From Hawksworthiomyces lignivorus (lineage: Eukaryota; Ascomycota; Sordariomycetes; Ophiostomatales; Ophiostomataceae): a DNA stretch of 64,000 nt. Below, in pieces: positions 33,269 to 43,520 of the stretch (its first letter is position 1; each line of letters begins with the position of its first letter). Where the stretch lies: the NCBI GenBank assembly GCA_002917075.1, contig NTMA01000116.1, positions 57,705 through 121,704 of the forward strand. Direction: 5' to 3'. The notes under the pieces were generated by a model, which saw only the letters and a program-made list of their open reading frames with translations, ran no database searches and was not told the origin of the DNA. The translations under genes were made by a program, and so were the position numbers.

Positions 33269-36082
33269 AACAGATGCAGTTTGCAACCCTTACGCCATTA
33301 GAGCCTCGCCTCGTCCGCAAACTGCTCCCTCCATTGACGGACATTATCCGCACCACGCTCGCCATGTCCTTGCTCTACGAGTGCATCAACGGCATTATCC
33401 AAGGCGGCATCTTAGGCAGCGACGACGACACATCAGGGAGGGAAGAAATCGCCTCCCTTTGCGTGACGAAGCTGCGAGAAATGATTATGATCGATGACGA
33501 TTCAAATTGTGAGTTGCCTGCTTTGCTTCGTAGACAATATCCCTGGAGAACCTCTATTGCTGATTCTGATTTGTCCCTTTCCACTAGTAAAATACGTTGC
33601 ATTGCTTGCTTTCAATAAGATCGTGAAGACGCATCCTTATCTAGTAGCCGAGCAAGAAGATGTCATCCTGGCGTGCATTGACAGCACCGACATCAGCATC
33701 CGCATCAAAGCGCTGGACCTCGTCCAGGGCATGGTTAGCAGCGACAACCTGGTGTCCATCGTGAGCCGCCTGATGCGCCAGCTGAAGCAGTCGTCGGTGG
33801 CCGAGCCGCGCAAGCCGGTCGAGGTACGGCAGATCGAGTTCCGGGCAGAGTCTGACGACGAGCTGGACGGGGCGGCGCGGCCAGTAAGGGCCAACCAGGC
33901 AAAGAACCAGGCGCCCCCCCTGCCCGAGGACTACAAGATCGACGTCATCCACCGGATCCTCAATATGTGCGCGCAAAACAACTACAGCAACCTGACAAAC
34001 TTTGACTGGTATATCGACATCCTGACGCAGCTGCTGCGGACGGCACCGTCACCACGCGCTAGCGACGACGATGACGACGACGTCGAAGTCGGCGACAGCG
34101 GCGGGGCCACGACTATCTCGGAGAAGGTCGGCAACGAGCTGCGGAATGTGGCGGTCAAGGTGCACGCGATGCGGCCGGCAGCGGTGCGCGCCGCAGACGA
34201 TGCGGTGGCGCAGCTGAGCGCAGACGCGGTGGCGACGGCCGTAGGCGCTGGCCAGGTGACGTCGACGGCGCTGAAGCCGCTGGCGTGGGTGGTGGGCGAG
34301 TACGCGCAGCTGCTGCCGGCGCCCGACGACACGCTGGGGCGGCTGCTGCAGCTGCTGCCGCGGGTGCGCTTCGCCGAGGTGCTGGCGACGTGTCTGCAGG
34401 CGGTGCCGAAACTGGTCGCCGCGGTGGTGGGAGAGGCGGCAGCGCGCATCGACGAGGACGACCAGTGGGGAAGCGTGGCGACGGCGCCGGCCTGGACGGC
34501 GGAGCGCAAGAGCGCGACGGCGCTGCTGTTGGCGCGCGTGGTACACGCACTAGAGCCGCTGGCGCAGCACCCGCAGCTCGAGGTGCAGGAGCGGGCGGTC
34601 GAGCTGGCGGAGCTGCTGAAGCTGGCGGCCGAGGCGGTCGCCGCGCAGCCGGTGTCGACGGCGACGGTGCAGCAGGACGCACCGTTGCTGCTGACTGAGG
34701 CGCTGCCTGCGTTGTTCCGCGGCTGGGAGCTTAACTCGGTGGCGCCGGGCGCGCAGCGCAACGTGCCAGTGCCGTCCGGCCTGGACCTGGACGAGCCCGT
34801 GCGCGCCAACCTGGCGGCGCTACTGGCCGAGGCCGACACGCTCAACCTGCCCGACGACGCGGCGACCGACGACGCCGACTTTGACGCATACTACCACCAG
34901 AAGCCGGCGCCGCTGCACGTGTCGTCAGCCGAGCAGCCGGCCATCCGGCGGCTGCAGCAGGATGGCACGGAGGCGATCTCGCTGTCGTCGTCCTACCAGC
35001 AGCAGGCGCCGGACGAAGAGGCGTACCTGGACGCGGACATTTTGGCGCGGCGCCGGGCCGAACGCCAGGAGCGCAACCGCGACGACCCGTTCTACATCCA
35101 GCCAGGCGGCGGCGGCGGCGCAGCAGCGGCCGCCGGGCGCACGCTGACGCCGATCCACGACATCCTGCAGAACGAGAACGGCCAGGACCTGGATATCGAC
35201 TCGATCCCCGTGATGAAGCTGGATCTGCAGACGCTGGGCGGCGGCGGTCTGACGGGGCCGGCGGGCAGCCAAGCGCCGCAGAAGCAGTCGCAGCGGTCAG
35301 TCACCGCTGCCCCAGCTCCCAAAGCGCGGCCGCGGATCGTCGTCGCTGCCGACGAGACGCTGGGCGGCGGCAGCGGCGCAGGCAGCGGGCGGTCGACGCC
35401 GCGCAACTACGAGTCGGAGACCAACTCCAACGACAGCGGCAACAGGGCGCAGGGGGGGGCGCGAGGAAAGCGGCCCAAGCACTCGCTGCTGCAGGTGGAC
35501 TCGAGTCACCTGCAATCGCTGAGCCTCGATGACGACGGTGGCAGCGGCCAGGGCAGCCGGCCAGGTGCTGCCGCTGCCGCGGTGTACGACTACGAGCGGC
35601 AGAAGCGAGCGGACGCCGAGATGGCACAGGCGCTGCGCGAGGTGGAGAAGCGGCGGCTGGAGATGCAGCGGGCCAACGAGCGGGTGCAGCTTGCCAAGGG
35701 GGTGGCGGCGGAGGGGACGGCGGTGGTGGCCAAGAAGCCGAAGAAGAAGAAGAAGGCGGTCGCCGCGGACGGAACGACGACGGTGACGACGACGACAAAG
35801 AAGAAGAAGGCCGCCGCCGCGGCGACAGCGGCAGAGCCAGCAGGCGAGGCCGGCGCGAACGACATCAGCAACGGAAATGGTGCTGGTGCAGGTGCAGCCG
35901 AAGAAGGCGAGGTGGAGGGTGCGGTGGCTGTGGCGGCCGTGAAGCCGAAGAAGAAGAAGAAGGTCGTCGGCGCCGAAGCGGGCGCCTCCGATGCGGCGAC
36001 AGAGGCCGGTGTCGTCAAGCCCAAGAAGAAGAAGACCAGAAAGATAGTCGACCTGCAGGGGCCGGACACGGGTGTCGCATAG
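32409..36082 (+). CDS. APL5: AP-3 complex subunit delta (large adaptin)
   Basis: The body is firm: exons 32502-33201, 33280-33508 and 33588-36082 (donors GTAAGA and GTGAGT; acceptors ATGCAG and CACTAG) encode FEKSLLDLIRGLRHHKG onward. This is the adaptin N-terminal armadillo solenoid with the family blocks RAEVRSQDMDLKATALLKL, MSWASFHVLEVMSS, SFRPDTEVLMLATNLLKKD and FATLTPLEPRLVRKLLPPL. The preferred start supplies AT at 32409-32410, spliced to the G at 32502 to make the initiator Met; total 1141 residues. AP-3 sorts cargo from Golgi/endosomes to the vacuole. The C-terminal part is a long Ala/Gly/Gln-rich ear-linker with four Lys-rich motifs. The start model is tentative; the remainder is strong. 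Confidence 0.9.
33202..33279 (+). other. AP-3 delta intron with (GA)n repeat
   Basis: The intron runs from GTAAGA to ATGCAG, with a CTAAC branch site 11 bases before the acceptor, directly preceded by a pure GA dinucleotide run (33239-33266). Phase 0. Confidence 0.85.
35728..36050 (+). repeat. Four Lys-rich KPKKKKK-type motifs in the AP-3 delta tail
   Basis: The coding sequence repeats AAG blocks giving KKPKKKKK, TKKKKA, VKPKKKKKVV and VKPKKKKTRK, separated by Ala/Gly/Thr-rich spacers. This resembles the Lys-rich hinge of metazoan AP-3 delta and is probably a flexible basic hinge. Confidence 0.7.
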
Positions 36083-36406
36083 AAAGCAAAAGAGGAGAGT
36101 TGTTCTTGGGGAAGATAGGATAGTCAGACAAAAAAATCGCATGCATCTACATTTAGAAATTACGTTTGGGACAGAACGCGGACGGGGAGGTACCACGACT
36201 TGTGGTCTTGTGCGCCTTTAATGGTGCTTTATTTTAACTTAGAAATGTCATACAAATCTCATGCCTTGAATCCGTATCCTTGTCCGACCCCAACTCCAGC
36301 TCGTTACATGCAGACCACTTTTTTAATTCTTTTTTCATCTATCCATATCATGGCATCATATCGAGCCACATAGCCTTGCCCTCTGCCAATCCGTTTTCCG
36401 GTTCAT
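36083..36406. other. Convergent 3' flanks of AP-3 delta and QTRT2
   Basis: A short, moderately AT-rich tail-to-tail gap. Nothing beyond 3' UTR sequence was recognised. Confidence 0.45.
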
Positions 36407-38080
36407 CTAGTTTGAGCTGGCCGCCGTCTCGGCCCCTGCTTCTGGCGCGGTGTTGCCGCTTGCGGGGACGACCTCTTCGAGGCGGCCCCAGGCCGGGCGG
36501 TTGAGGCGGGGGTCGGCGCCGACGGCCTCGCCCTTGACCTGATAGCCGCGGGCGCGGGGGCGGACGGCGCGACCGGCGGGCAGGTCGGAGGCGTAGGCGA
36601 TGGCGAAGCGACGGGCGAGGGCGGCAAAGGCGTCCTCGCCTTGGGTGCGGAGGGTGTCGCGGACGCCGGCGAAGAAGGCGGCGACGACGAAGTGGTTGTG
36701 GGCCTGCAGCAGGGTCCAGGCGAGCATCTCGCGGGCGTCGAGCAGGTGGTGGACGTAGGCGCGGTGGTGGGCGGCGCAGGCGGCGCAGGGGCAGCCGGGG
36801 GCGAGGGGCGCGAGCGAGGCGGCGTGGGCGGGGTCGGCGAGGTCGACGGCGAGGGGCCGCGGGCCGTCGACTCCGTCGGCGCCGTCTTGTTCGTTTTCGC
36901 CAGGCGGCGGCGGCGGCGGCGGCGGCGGCCACGCAAACGCAAACGCCAGGCCCTGGTCCGAGGCCGCGTTGACGACGGGCAGCAGCACGACGTCGACGCC
37001 CAGGGCGATCTGGCGCAGCACGTGCTGCGGCGTGACGGCCGGGTGCAGCGACAGGCGCGGCAGGCGCGCCAGCGCGGTGGCGCCGTAGTCGGCGGCCAGG
37101 TCCGGCAGCAGGTCGACGTCGTAGACGGCCAGGCCGGCGATGGAGGAGGCGGAATTATTATCGCCGCCGCCGCCGCCGCCGGCCTCGTCCGCCAGCTCGG
37201 CCAGCCGGTTGAGGTACTGCCACTGGGTGGCGTACGGCACGGGCAGCGTGGGCGCAAAGATGCGGGCGCGCGTCTTCTCGGCGACGCCGTCGCGGTGCAG
37301 CACGTCGATCCAGTCCTCGGTGCGCTCGGCCATGCGCACGGCGCGCTTGGCCGTCGGGTAGGGCACGCTGGAGCCCGACGTGGGGTCGGCGCCAAAAGTC
37401 AGGTCGGCCATGGGCACAGCAATGTCCGGCCGCAGCGTGTCGATGGCCGCATGGTAGGCATCCACGGTCAGCTTCTGGAAGCCCGTGGATGTGATGATGG
37501 AGATGTGGTTGGGTCCGTTGCCGAGGTGCGAGGCGGCTGGCGGGTGGCGGCGGGGAGCCAAGACCGAGATGGTCGAAGGAGAGAGCGCTGTGAAGTCGTG
37601 GAGGCGGCTAAACGGAGGGTCAGACGGCGACTTGGAGGAGCCGGCGGCCGTCGACTCGGGTATCGAGTAGATGGCCGGTGTGCGGCCCGGCTGGAGGGGA
37701 ACGCTCTCGACGACTAGGCGAAGCTATTAATAAAGGGCAGGCAAGACGAGACAGAGAGCAGGAAGCTGGACACTACGCCTGAACATACAGTCCTCCAGCG
37801 CAAAGTAGGCGCCGTCAAAGAGGTTGTAGCGCGCCGCATTGTCCGGGGTGATATGGGGAACGGCACCGCGCGAGGTCACGGCAAAGAAGTTGGGCGTGTC
37901 TACGGCCCGACGCCCCGCCAGAGACAGTCTTCCCAGACGGGGACCTCCCGCACCGGCACCAGCGCCAAGAGTCTCTGTTGCACCGCTGCCAGCCGCCGTC
38001 TTGAGAAGGCGGAACAGCGGCGGCGGCATGGCGCTAGCCGGATGGTCGTCGTCGGGGTGGACTGCCGCACCGGACGTCAT
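36407..38080 (-). CDS. QTRT2: Queuine tRNA-ribosyltransferase accessory subunit 2
   Basis: Two exons (38080-37789, 37713-36407; GTATGT..GCCTAG, split Phe codon) give 532 residues. The N-terminus LGRLSLAGRRAVDTPNFFAV and TSRGAVPHITPD is typical of the QTRT2/QTRTD1 subgroup. The TGT-type TIM barrel follows with RPDIAVPMADLTFG and a zinc site: Cys405, Cys407, Cys410 and His436 (CPCAAC, then the His after LLQA). QTRT2 pairs with QTRT1 to exchange guanine for queuine at the tRNA wobble position; the subunit itself is regarded as non-catalytic. A run of nine Pro (near residue 360) and a Gly/Asn linker (near 276-285) interrupt the barrel. The chosen ATG (38080) is the first in frame, and Met at 38029 is an alternative. 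Confidence 0.9.
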
Positions 38081-39704
38081 GGCCAGTCCTCCACACAGCG
38101 CAGTGAGCAACCCTTGCCAATGCAGCAGCACAACAGCCGCTTGTGCTTGAGCTTTTTTGCCTGCAAGCCGCTATGCACAGAGCAGCCCCCCCTTTTCTGG
38201 GTATTTTGCTTCCTCGTTTATCTCTGCGCGGCGCAGCGATCGACCGTCACCAATCTCTTGCGCATGTGGCCCCTCGACGTCTGAAAATCTTTGACATTGC
38301 AGCAGCAGCCGCCACGGTCGCTACAGTGCGCTACCACAAACGCTACATAGGGCACAAGTTTGCACGGCATAGTTTATCTTATCTTTCAGCACGGTGCAGG
38401 GCTCGAGCCGGCGCCATGTGGAGATCTCGCAGGGGTCGGGACCAATGGCAGCAGCCATCACGCCACGTTTATAGCTTGGTTCGCACGGGTTCTCCCAGGA
38501 CTCTCGAAACAGTGTGCTGGGTCATTTACAGGGTATTTGAGGCTGTTGCTGGGTAGCAGAGGGAGATTGCTGGGTATTCCTGGGTATCGCGGACATCCTA
38601 AGACATCAAACAGACACCTATGTGTGTACGAGAATGTACAGCCGTGGACAGGGGTTGCACAGGCTCAATAGACAGAGTACGGAGTAATATACGCACGAGT
38701 ACGGCGTCTGCTTAGAACATCCGGCCGCTGCTGCAGGCTGCCACCTGACAGTCCCTGGACACCTCCACCGTTCCCTCCACCATCGCATCGCATCTCCAAT
38801 TGATCTACGAGCAGTACCCACGCCCAGTCTCCCCTAATCCGCTTTCAGCCATCCACTGCCCATCATCCACTGTCCGTCATCCACCTGCCATCCTCCACCG
38901 CCTTTACGTGTACTCGTACTCGGATGAAGGCTCATTCATGTACAGCTCGTACGTTGTACGTGTAATACGAGTACAAATACGCACGGAGTAGTACGGAGCA
39001 GTTAACGTTCATGTGTTAGTCTTCCCCAGCGTCGCATCCGCCCTCGGCGCTCTCTGGCGGCTCTCTAGTGGCTCTTTGATGGTCTCAGGTGGTTCTTGGT
39101 GTGCCCTTTGTAAGCCTTAGCCTCGTACTCGTAATGATCTCCACGCCCATGTTTCGAAATAGTGAGCGGAGCAACCATTCGGAGGTACAGTGACTGAGTG
39201 AGCAGAGCGCCATATTTTGGTTTCGTTTACCTTTTTTTTTTTTTTTTTTTCTTTTTTCTGGGTCTTACGGCGGTCTCGACCTCTGCCGTTTTTTTTATTA
39301 TCTTTTTATCTTTTTTTTTCTTTTTTGCTTTTCTCTTTTCTTTTCTCCAACTGGCCTTGCTATTTCTCTATTTTCTTTCTCTATTTTTTGATTGTCTGGT
39401 TTTTTGCTTCCAGGTCTCCCTTCGCCAGCGCTAAATAAAAGCTTTCCAGGCCGCTCCAGCCCCCAATCTAGCGTCCCGCAGCTATCCAGCTTTCCCGAGC
39501 CGTCCGCGGCCTCGCAATTTCTGTCCCTTTCGTCTCAGTTCTGCTGGTCTCTCTCTCTCTCTCTCTCTCCCTCCCTCCCGCGTCTCTCTCTCTATTGTCG
39601 CCCTTTTTATTTCTATCGTAGGGCTTTTGAGCCATCGCCTTTCGCTTTCGTCAAAATTATTTTGCCGCATTTGCTGTTGTTCAAAAATACGACGACCCCA
39701 CACC
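38081..39704. other. 1.6 kb divergent intergenic region, QTRT2 / LCCL gene
   Basis: This head-to-head gap contains clustered GTAC-rich words (38667-38703 and 38905-39001), a T-rich stretch with several T-runs (39230-39400), and a pure CT run (39548-39569) about 140 bases before the LCCL gene ATG, as in long pyrimidine-rich fungal leaders. No conserved coding frame was seen. Confidence 0.5.
39548..39569 (+). repeat. (CT)n run in the leader of the LCCL gene
   Basis: About eleven CT units, followed by a C/T-rich stretch to 39595, precede the start codon. CT-rich tracts near start sites are common in fungal promoters and leaders. Confidence 0.7.
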
Positions 39705-41972
39705 ATGGGCGAAGACAGAGACGAGACGCACGAGGCGATTATCGACGTCGGCTTACCAGCACAGCAGCCTCGCGGCACGGCCGGATCCAGCGCGTCCTCT
39801 GCATCTGAAGCGACGCTCGCCGTCGAGAGCGTGGGCGTCCCGCTCGCGGCCTCTGACGACGATTCCCACCCGATCCGCGGAGGCGAGGCGGGAGGAGGCG
39901 GGGTGTTTCTGGTAGACGACGAACCGGACGACGCGCCGCCGACGCCGCGGTTCATGCAGGACGAGGGGTCGTGGCGGCGGTGGAAGTGGGTGCCGTACCC
40001 GGTGCGGCGGTTTGGGGCGAGCGCGGCGCGGTGGACCAAGGGCCCCGCGGACGCGCGGCCGTTTGTGATCGAGCCGCTGTTCCCGGCGGTGCAGCACGCG
40101 CCGCTGCGGCTGCTGGATCGCGTGCTGCCGCTGCCGGCGCCGGGCCAGCCGCCGGACAAGACGATGCAGCGGGCGTGGCTGTGGCGCCGCGTGCTGTACT
40201 TTGGGTGGCTGGCGCTGTGGCTGCTGACGTTTGCGCTGGTCATGTGGCACGGCCTGCGCGCGAGCGAGATCGCCGAGTGGGGGGTGCCGGGCGACATTGG
40301 CTGCGGCAACACGTACTGGGTGCCGGGCAACAGCTGCGGGCTGGACGGCAGCGACTGCCGGCCCTTCAACGGGAGCGGCTTTGCGTTCCGCTGCCCGGCG
40401 AGCTGCGCGCGCTACCAGGTGCTGAACCCGCGCGCCGTCGGCGACCAGGAGGTCGTCTACCAGACGCTGGTCGTCGGCGGGCCCGGGTCGGGCGCCGGCG
40501 CCGCCGCCGCCGCCAATGCCACGCTGTACCGCGGCGACTCGTTCATCTGCAGCGCGGCCATCCACGCGGGCGTCATCTCGGGCACGGGCGGCGGCTGCGG
40601 CGTGGTGCGGCTGGCGGGCAAGCAGCGCGGGTTCGCGGCGTCGGCGCGCCACGGCATTTCTAGCGTCGCCTTCGACGGCGACTTCCCGCTCGCCTTCCAG
40701 TTCGAGCCGGGCGTCAGCTGCCCCGGCGCCACCGACAGCCGCTGGCGGCTGCTGGCGGTGTCGGTATTTTTTTCGGTCGGCCTGTCGCTGTTCGACGCCG
40801 ACCCGGCCAGCTTTTTTTTTGGCATCTTCTCGGGCCTCTTCTGGCACGTGGGCCTGTCGTCGGACCCGCCGCCGCACACGACGGTGCTGGCGCTCGTGTC
40901 CAACATCCTGGGGAAGTACCTGCCGGCCATGCTGACGGCCTGGGTCATGTTCGACCGCATGGGCGTGCGGCGCGCGCTGGGCGGCGGCCTGACGGCGCAG
41001 GTCGAGAAGACGGTGCTGTGGCTGGGCGCCTGCTGGGCCGGCTCGCTCAACAACTACACGTTTGACCACATCCCCATCCAGCGGCTGACGCCGCACGACC
41101 TGGACCAGCAGCCGGGCGCCAAGGCCGCGCTGGCCGTGATCATCACGGTCCTCGTCTCCATCGCCCTCGGCCAGGTCTGGTTCTTCCGCCAGGAGGGCCG
41201 CCTGCGCCGCTACCTGCGCGTCTACGCCCTGCTGTCGGGCGGCCTGCTCGTGTGCGCCGCGCTGCCGGGGCTCAAGCTGCGCATCCACCACTACATCCTC
41301 GCCCTGCTGCTGCTGCCCGGCACCAGCATGCAGACCCGCCCCGCCCTGCTCTACCAGGGCCTGCTCGTCGGCTTCTTCATCAACGGCATCGCCCGCTGGG
41401 GCTGGGACCCCCTGCTGCAGACCGCCGCCGCCCTGCAGAACGACGCCCAGCTCGGCTCCCTGCTGCCCGTCCTGCTCCCGCCCGTCATCCAGCTCGCCAA
41501 CGGCACCGCCGCTGCCGCCGCCGTCGCCTCCTCTATGGGCGTCAGCACCGCCGACGCCCCCGCCCTCCTCGACACCGTCCTCGCCGGCGCCGCCAGCATC
41601 GGCGCCGCTGCCGCCGCCTGCGGCGCCCTCGCCGCCAACGCCAGCTCCATCGCCTTCCGCTGGCAGCCGCCTCCCGGCCCGCGCTACGACGGCATCAGCG
41701 TGCTCGTCAACGACGTCGAGCGCTTCCGCGCCTTCTACGACGACTTTGCCCCGCCGCCTGCCGGTCCCGGCGGCGAGCCCGTCTTCGTCTGGCAGCGGCC
41801 CGCCGACAACGGCAACGTCAACGAGTACTTCCGCTTCGCCTACATGGAAGGCAGCCAGGCCGGCGACTACACCCGCGCCGGCATCTGGACCGCCGCCGGC
41901 GACTGGGTCCCCATGGCCCCGGGACCCTCGCGCGTGCGCAGCCGCAGCCTAGACGGCGAGACGCGGCGGTGA
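39705..41972 (+). CDS. LCCL-domain multi-pass membrane protein
   Basis: A single exon of 755 residues. The N-terminal ~150 residues are an acidic cytosolic-type tail containing VPYPVRRFG and FVIEPLFPAVQHAP-type blocks. TM1 is at about 163-181. A luminal LCCL domain follows at about 200-318, recognised by CGNTYWVPGNSCGLDG, the Cys pattern ending FRCPASC, and the signature YRGDSFICSAAIHAGV. About seven to eight further hydrophobic segments follow (from LLAVSVFFSVGLSLF near residue 346 to LLYQGLLVGFFINGIA near 565), then a C-terminal soluble domain. Fungal LCCL proteins of this layout are widespread but uncharacterised; a secretory-pathway or cell-surface location is inferred. Start at CACCATGG. 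There are two Asn-X-Ser/Thr sites in the luminal part. Confidence 0.9.
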   Translation: MGEDRDETHEAIIDVGLPAQQPRGTAGSSASSASEATLAVESVGVPLAASDDDSHPIRGGEAGGGGVFLVDDEPDDAPPTPRFMQDEGSWRRWKWVPYPVRRFGASAARWTKGPADARPFVIEPLFPAVQHAPLRLLDRVLPLPAPGQPPDKTMQRAWLWRRVLYFGWLALWLLTFALVMWHGLRASEIAEWGVPGDIGCGNTYWVPGNSCGLDGSDCRPFNGSGFAFRCPASCARYQVLNPRAVGDQEVVYQTLVVGGPGSGAGAAAAANATLYRGDSFICSAAIHAGVISGTGGGCGVVRLAGKQRGFAASARHGISSVAFDGDFPLAFQFEPGVSCPGATDSRWRLLAVSVFFSVGLSLFDADPASFFFGIFSGLFWHVGLSSDPPPHTTVLALVSNILGKYLPAMLTAWVMFDRMGVRRALGGGLTAQVEKTVLWLGACWAGSLNNYTFDHIPIQRLTPHDLDQQPGAKAALAVIITVLVSIALGQVWFFRQEGRLRRYLRVYALLSGGLLVCAALPGLKLRIHHYILALLLLPGTSMQTRPALLYQGLLVGFFINGIARWGWDPLLQTAAALQNDAQLGSLLPVLLPPVIQLANGTAAAAAVASSMGVSTADAPALLDTVLAGAASIGAAAAACGALAANASSIAFRWQPPPGPRYDGISVLVNDVERFRAFYDDFAPPPAGPGGEPVFVWQRPADNGNVNEYFRFAYMEGSQAGDYTRAGIWTAAGDWVPMAPGPSRVRSRSLDGETRR

Positions 41973-42683
41973 GAACGAGGAGGAAGGGAGAAATGAAAGA
42001 GGGCGAGAGAGAGGCGGGGCGAAGCAGCAAGAAAAATCGCGCGGTGGAGACAGGAACTGGGACAGCAAATTTGGGCGTTTCGAGGAGTCGAGCCGTTATT
42101 TCTTTTTCGTGCTATGATATCTATTTCCTTTTTGCTTTAAAGACTTGTCCTTTTCTTTTGTAGTCGTCTCTTTCTTTGCTTTTCTAGTTATATTCTCCCT
42201 CTTGCTTGCCTAGCATCCTCAATCGAATGATTGGATTCTGATTCGTACGACGGCATCCCTGCTGGGCGAGTGGCATGTTATTTCAGGAGCAGATCAATGA
42301 AATCAACCGCGTGCACATCGTGCAGCCTCGTCAGCGTTGCCACTGTATGACGGAGGCGTCGTGTAATACATTTCTGTACCAGAGTACATACCTTGAAATT
42401 GTGCTTCTGCTTCGGCGCCTTATTAGTGGCCCTTCTGCCGATCTGCCCCGCTAAAAGAAAGATGTAAGCCTACAGTAGCATCTAAAGCTTTGGAGCATAG
42501 CAAGGATTCAAAAAATGGCCTGCAGCTAATAGGTCGTCGTAGTAAGACCCAGTCGAGCCAGTGACAGCATCGTAAGCCCGGCCTTTCTTTGCTCGCCCAG
42601 CCTTGCTTCTGCTCTTTCTTTCCTATCTGCCTTTTCCTTTCCCTCTTCTCTCTCCCCTTCCCTCCTCCCACCCTCCTCCGGCC
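41973..42683. other. Intergenic: LCCL gene 3' flank and hydrolase-like promoter
   Basis: This tandem gap has a strongly pyrimidine-rich segment (42600-42680) immediately before the next ATG, as in fungal leaders. No coding frame was recognised. Confidence 0.45.
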
Positions 42684-43520
42684 ATGACCCGCGTCCCGAC
42701 CGAGGCCGACTTTGCCAGCCTGGCGCCGGACCTGGCCGTCGCGCTGCACTTCCCCGACCCGCCGGCGTCGACTACCGCCATCATGCTGCTGTTCCACGGC
42801 CTGGGCGATGCCGAGTCGCCCTTTGCCGCCTTTGCCCGCGCCGTCAACCTGCCGGGCGTCCTGGCCATCGCTGTGCGCGGGCCTAGCGTCGTGCCGCCCG
42901 CCCTGGCCGCCCTGGCCGACGACGACGACGACGACTTCGTCCTCGGCCAGGGCCCCCAGCACTTCCACTGGGGCGACGACCTGCAGCTGGGCCGCGGCAG
43001 CGGCGGCGCGGGCGACCTCGAGGCCGACCCGGGCTTCGACCGCGCCGTGCGTCTCGTCCACGGCCGCCTGGTGCGCGAGGTGCTCGTCGCCAGGTGCGGC
43101 TGGCGCCACGACGACATCTTGCTCTTCGGCTTCGGCCAGGGCGGCACCTTTGCGCTGGCGCTGGCCGCGCGGACGTCGGCGGCAGCAGCAGCAGCAGCAG
43201 CAGCAGGCGCGGACGCTGGCGCAGGCGCAGCAGCCGGCCCCTACAAGGGCATCGTCGCCATCGGCCCGGCGCTGCCCTCGGCCGTCACCATGGGCGCCTC
43301 GTCGGCCGCCGCCCGCCTGGCCACGCCGCTCCTGGTGTGCGGCGCAGCCGGCGGTGACGCCGTGTCCGAGGAGACGGAGGCTCAGCTGCGCCAGCGCTTC
43401 TCGTCCGTTCGCATAGTGCGCTGGCCGCGGCCCCGCGACGACGACAACGGCATGCCGCGCAACCGCAGCGAGATGCTGCCCATCATGGAGTTTTTGGCAG
43501 CTCGGCTGCGGGCGATTTAA
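42684..43520 (+). CDS. Acyl-protein thioesterase-like protein, probable pseudo-hydrolase
   Basis: A single exon of 278 residues with an alpha/beta-hydrolase fold of the phospholipase/carboxylesterase (APT1) family. The oxyanion-loop strand IMLLFHGLGDAESPF, the strand LPGVLAIAVRGPSVVP, and DDILLFGFGQGGTFALAL stand in family order. The nucleophile elbow reads G-F-G-Q-G-G (residues 149-154), so the position that is Ser in GxSxG is Gly. Near the C-terminus the catalytic-His region reads GMPRNRSEMLPIMEFL with no His. The Asp-containing VCGAAGGDAV is retained. I infer a catalytically inactive relative, possibly a lipid or acyl-protein binder. A poly-Ala stretch (GCA repeat, 43179-43206) and an acidic DDDDDD loop are present. 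Start GGCCATGA at 42684. Confidence 0.82.
   Translation: MTRVPTEADFASLAPDLAVALHFPDPPASTTAIMLLFHGLGDAESPFAAFARAVNLPGVLAIAVRGPSVVPPALAALADDDDDDFVLGQGPQHFHWGDDLQLGRGSGGAGDLEADPGFDRAVRLVHGRLVREVLVARCGWRHDDILLFGFGQGGTFALALAARTSAAAAAAAAAGADAGAGAAAGPYKGIVAIGPALPSAVTMGASSAAARLATPLLVCGAAGGDAVSEETEAQLRQRFSSVRIVRWPRPRDDDNGMPRNRSEMLPIMEFLAARLRAI

Noticed and set aside
35297..36196. Minus-strand open frame opposite the AP-3 delta tail
   Set aside because: It is Leu/Arg/His-rich and reflects the low-complexity AAG/GCG codons of the adaptin tail. No independent motif is present.
39753..41291. Long open frame on the minus strand (about 512 codons) opposite the LCCL gene
   Set aside because: It arises because the LCCL gene has G/C third positions, leaving few stops on the other strand. 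Its product is Arg/Ala/Gln-rich without any motif, while the plus-strand protein has clear LCCL and membrane signatures.
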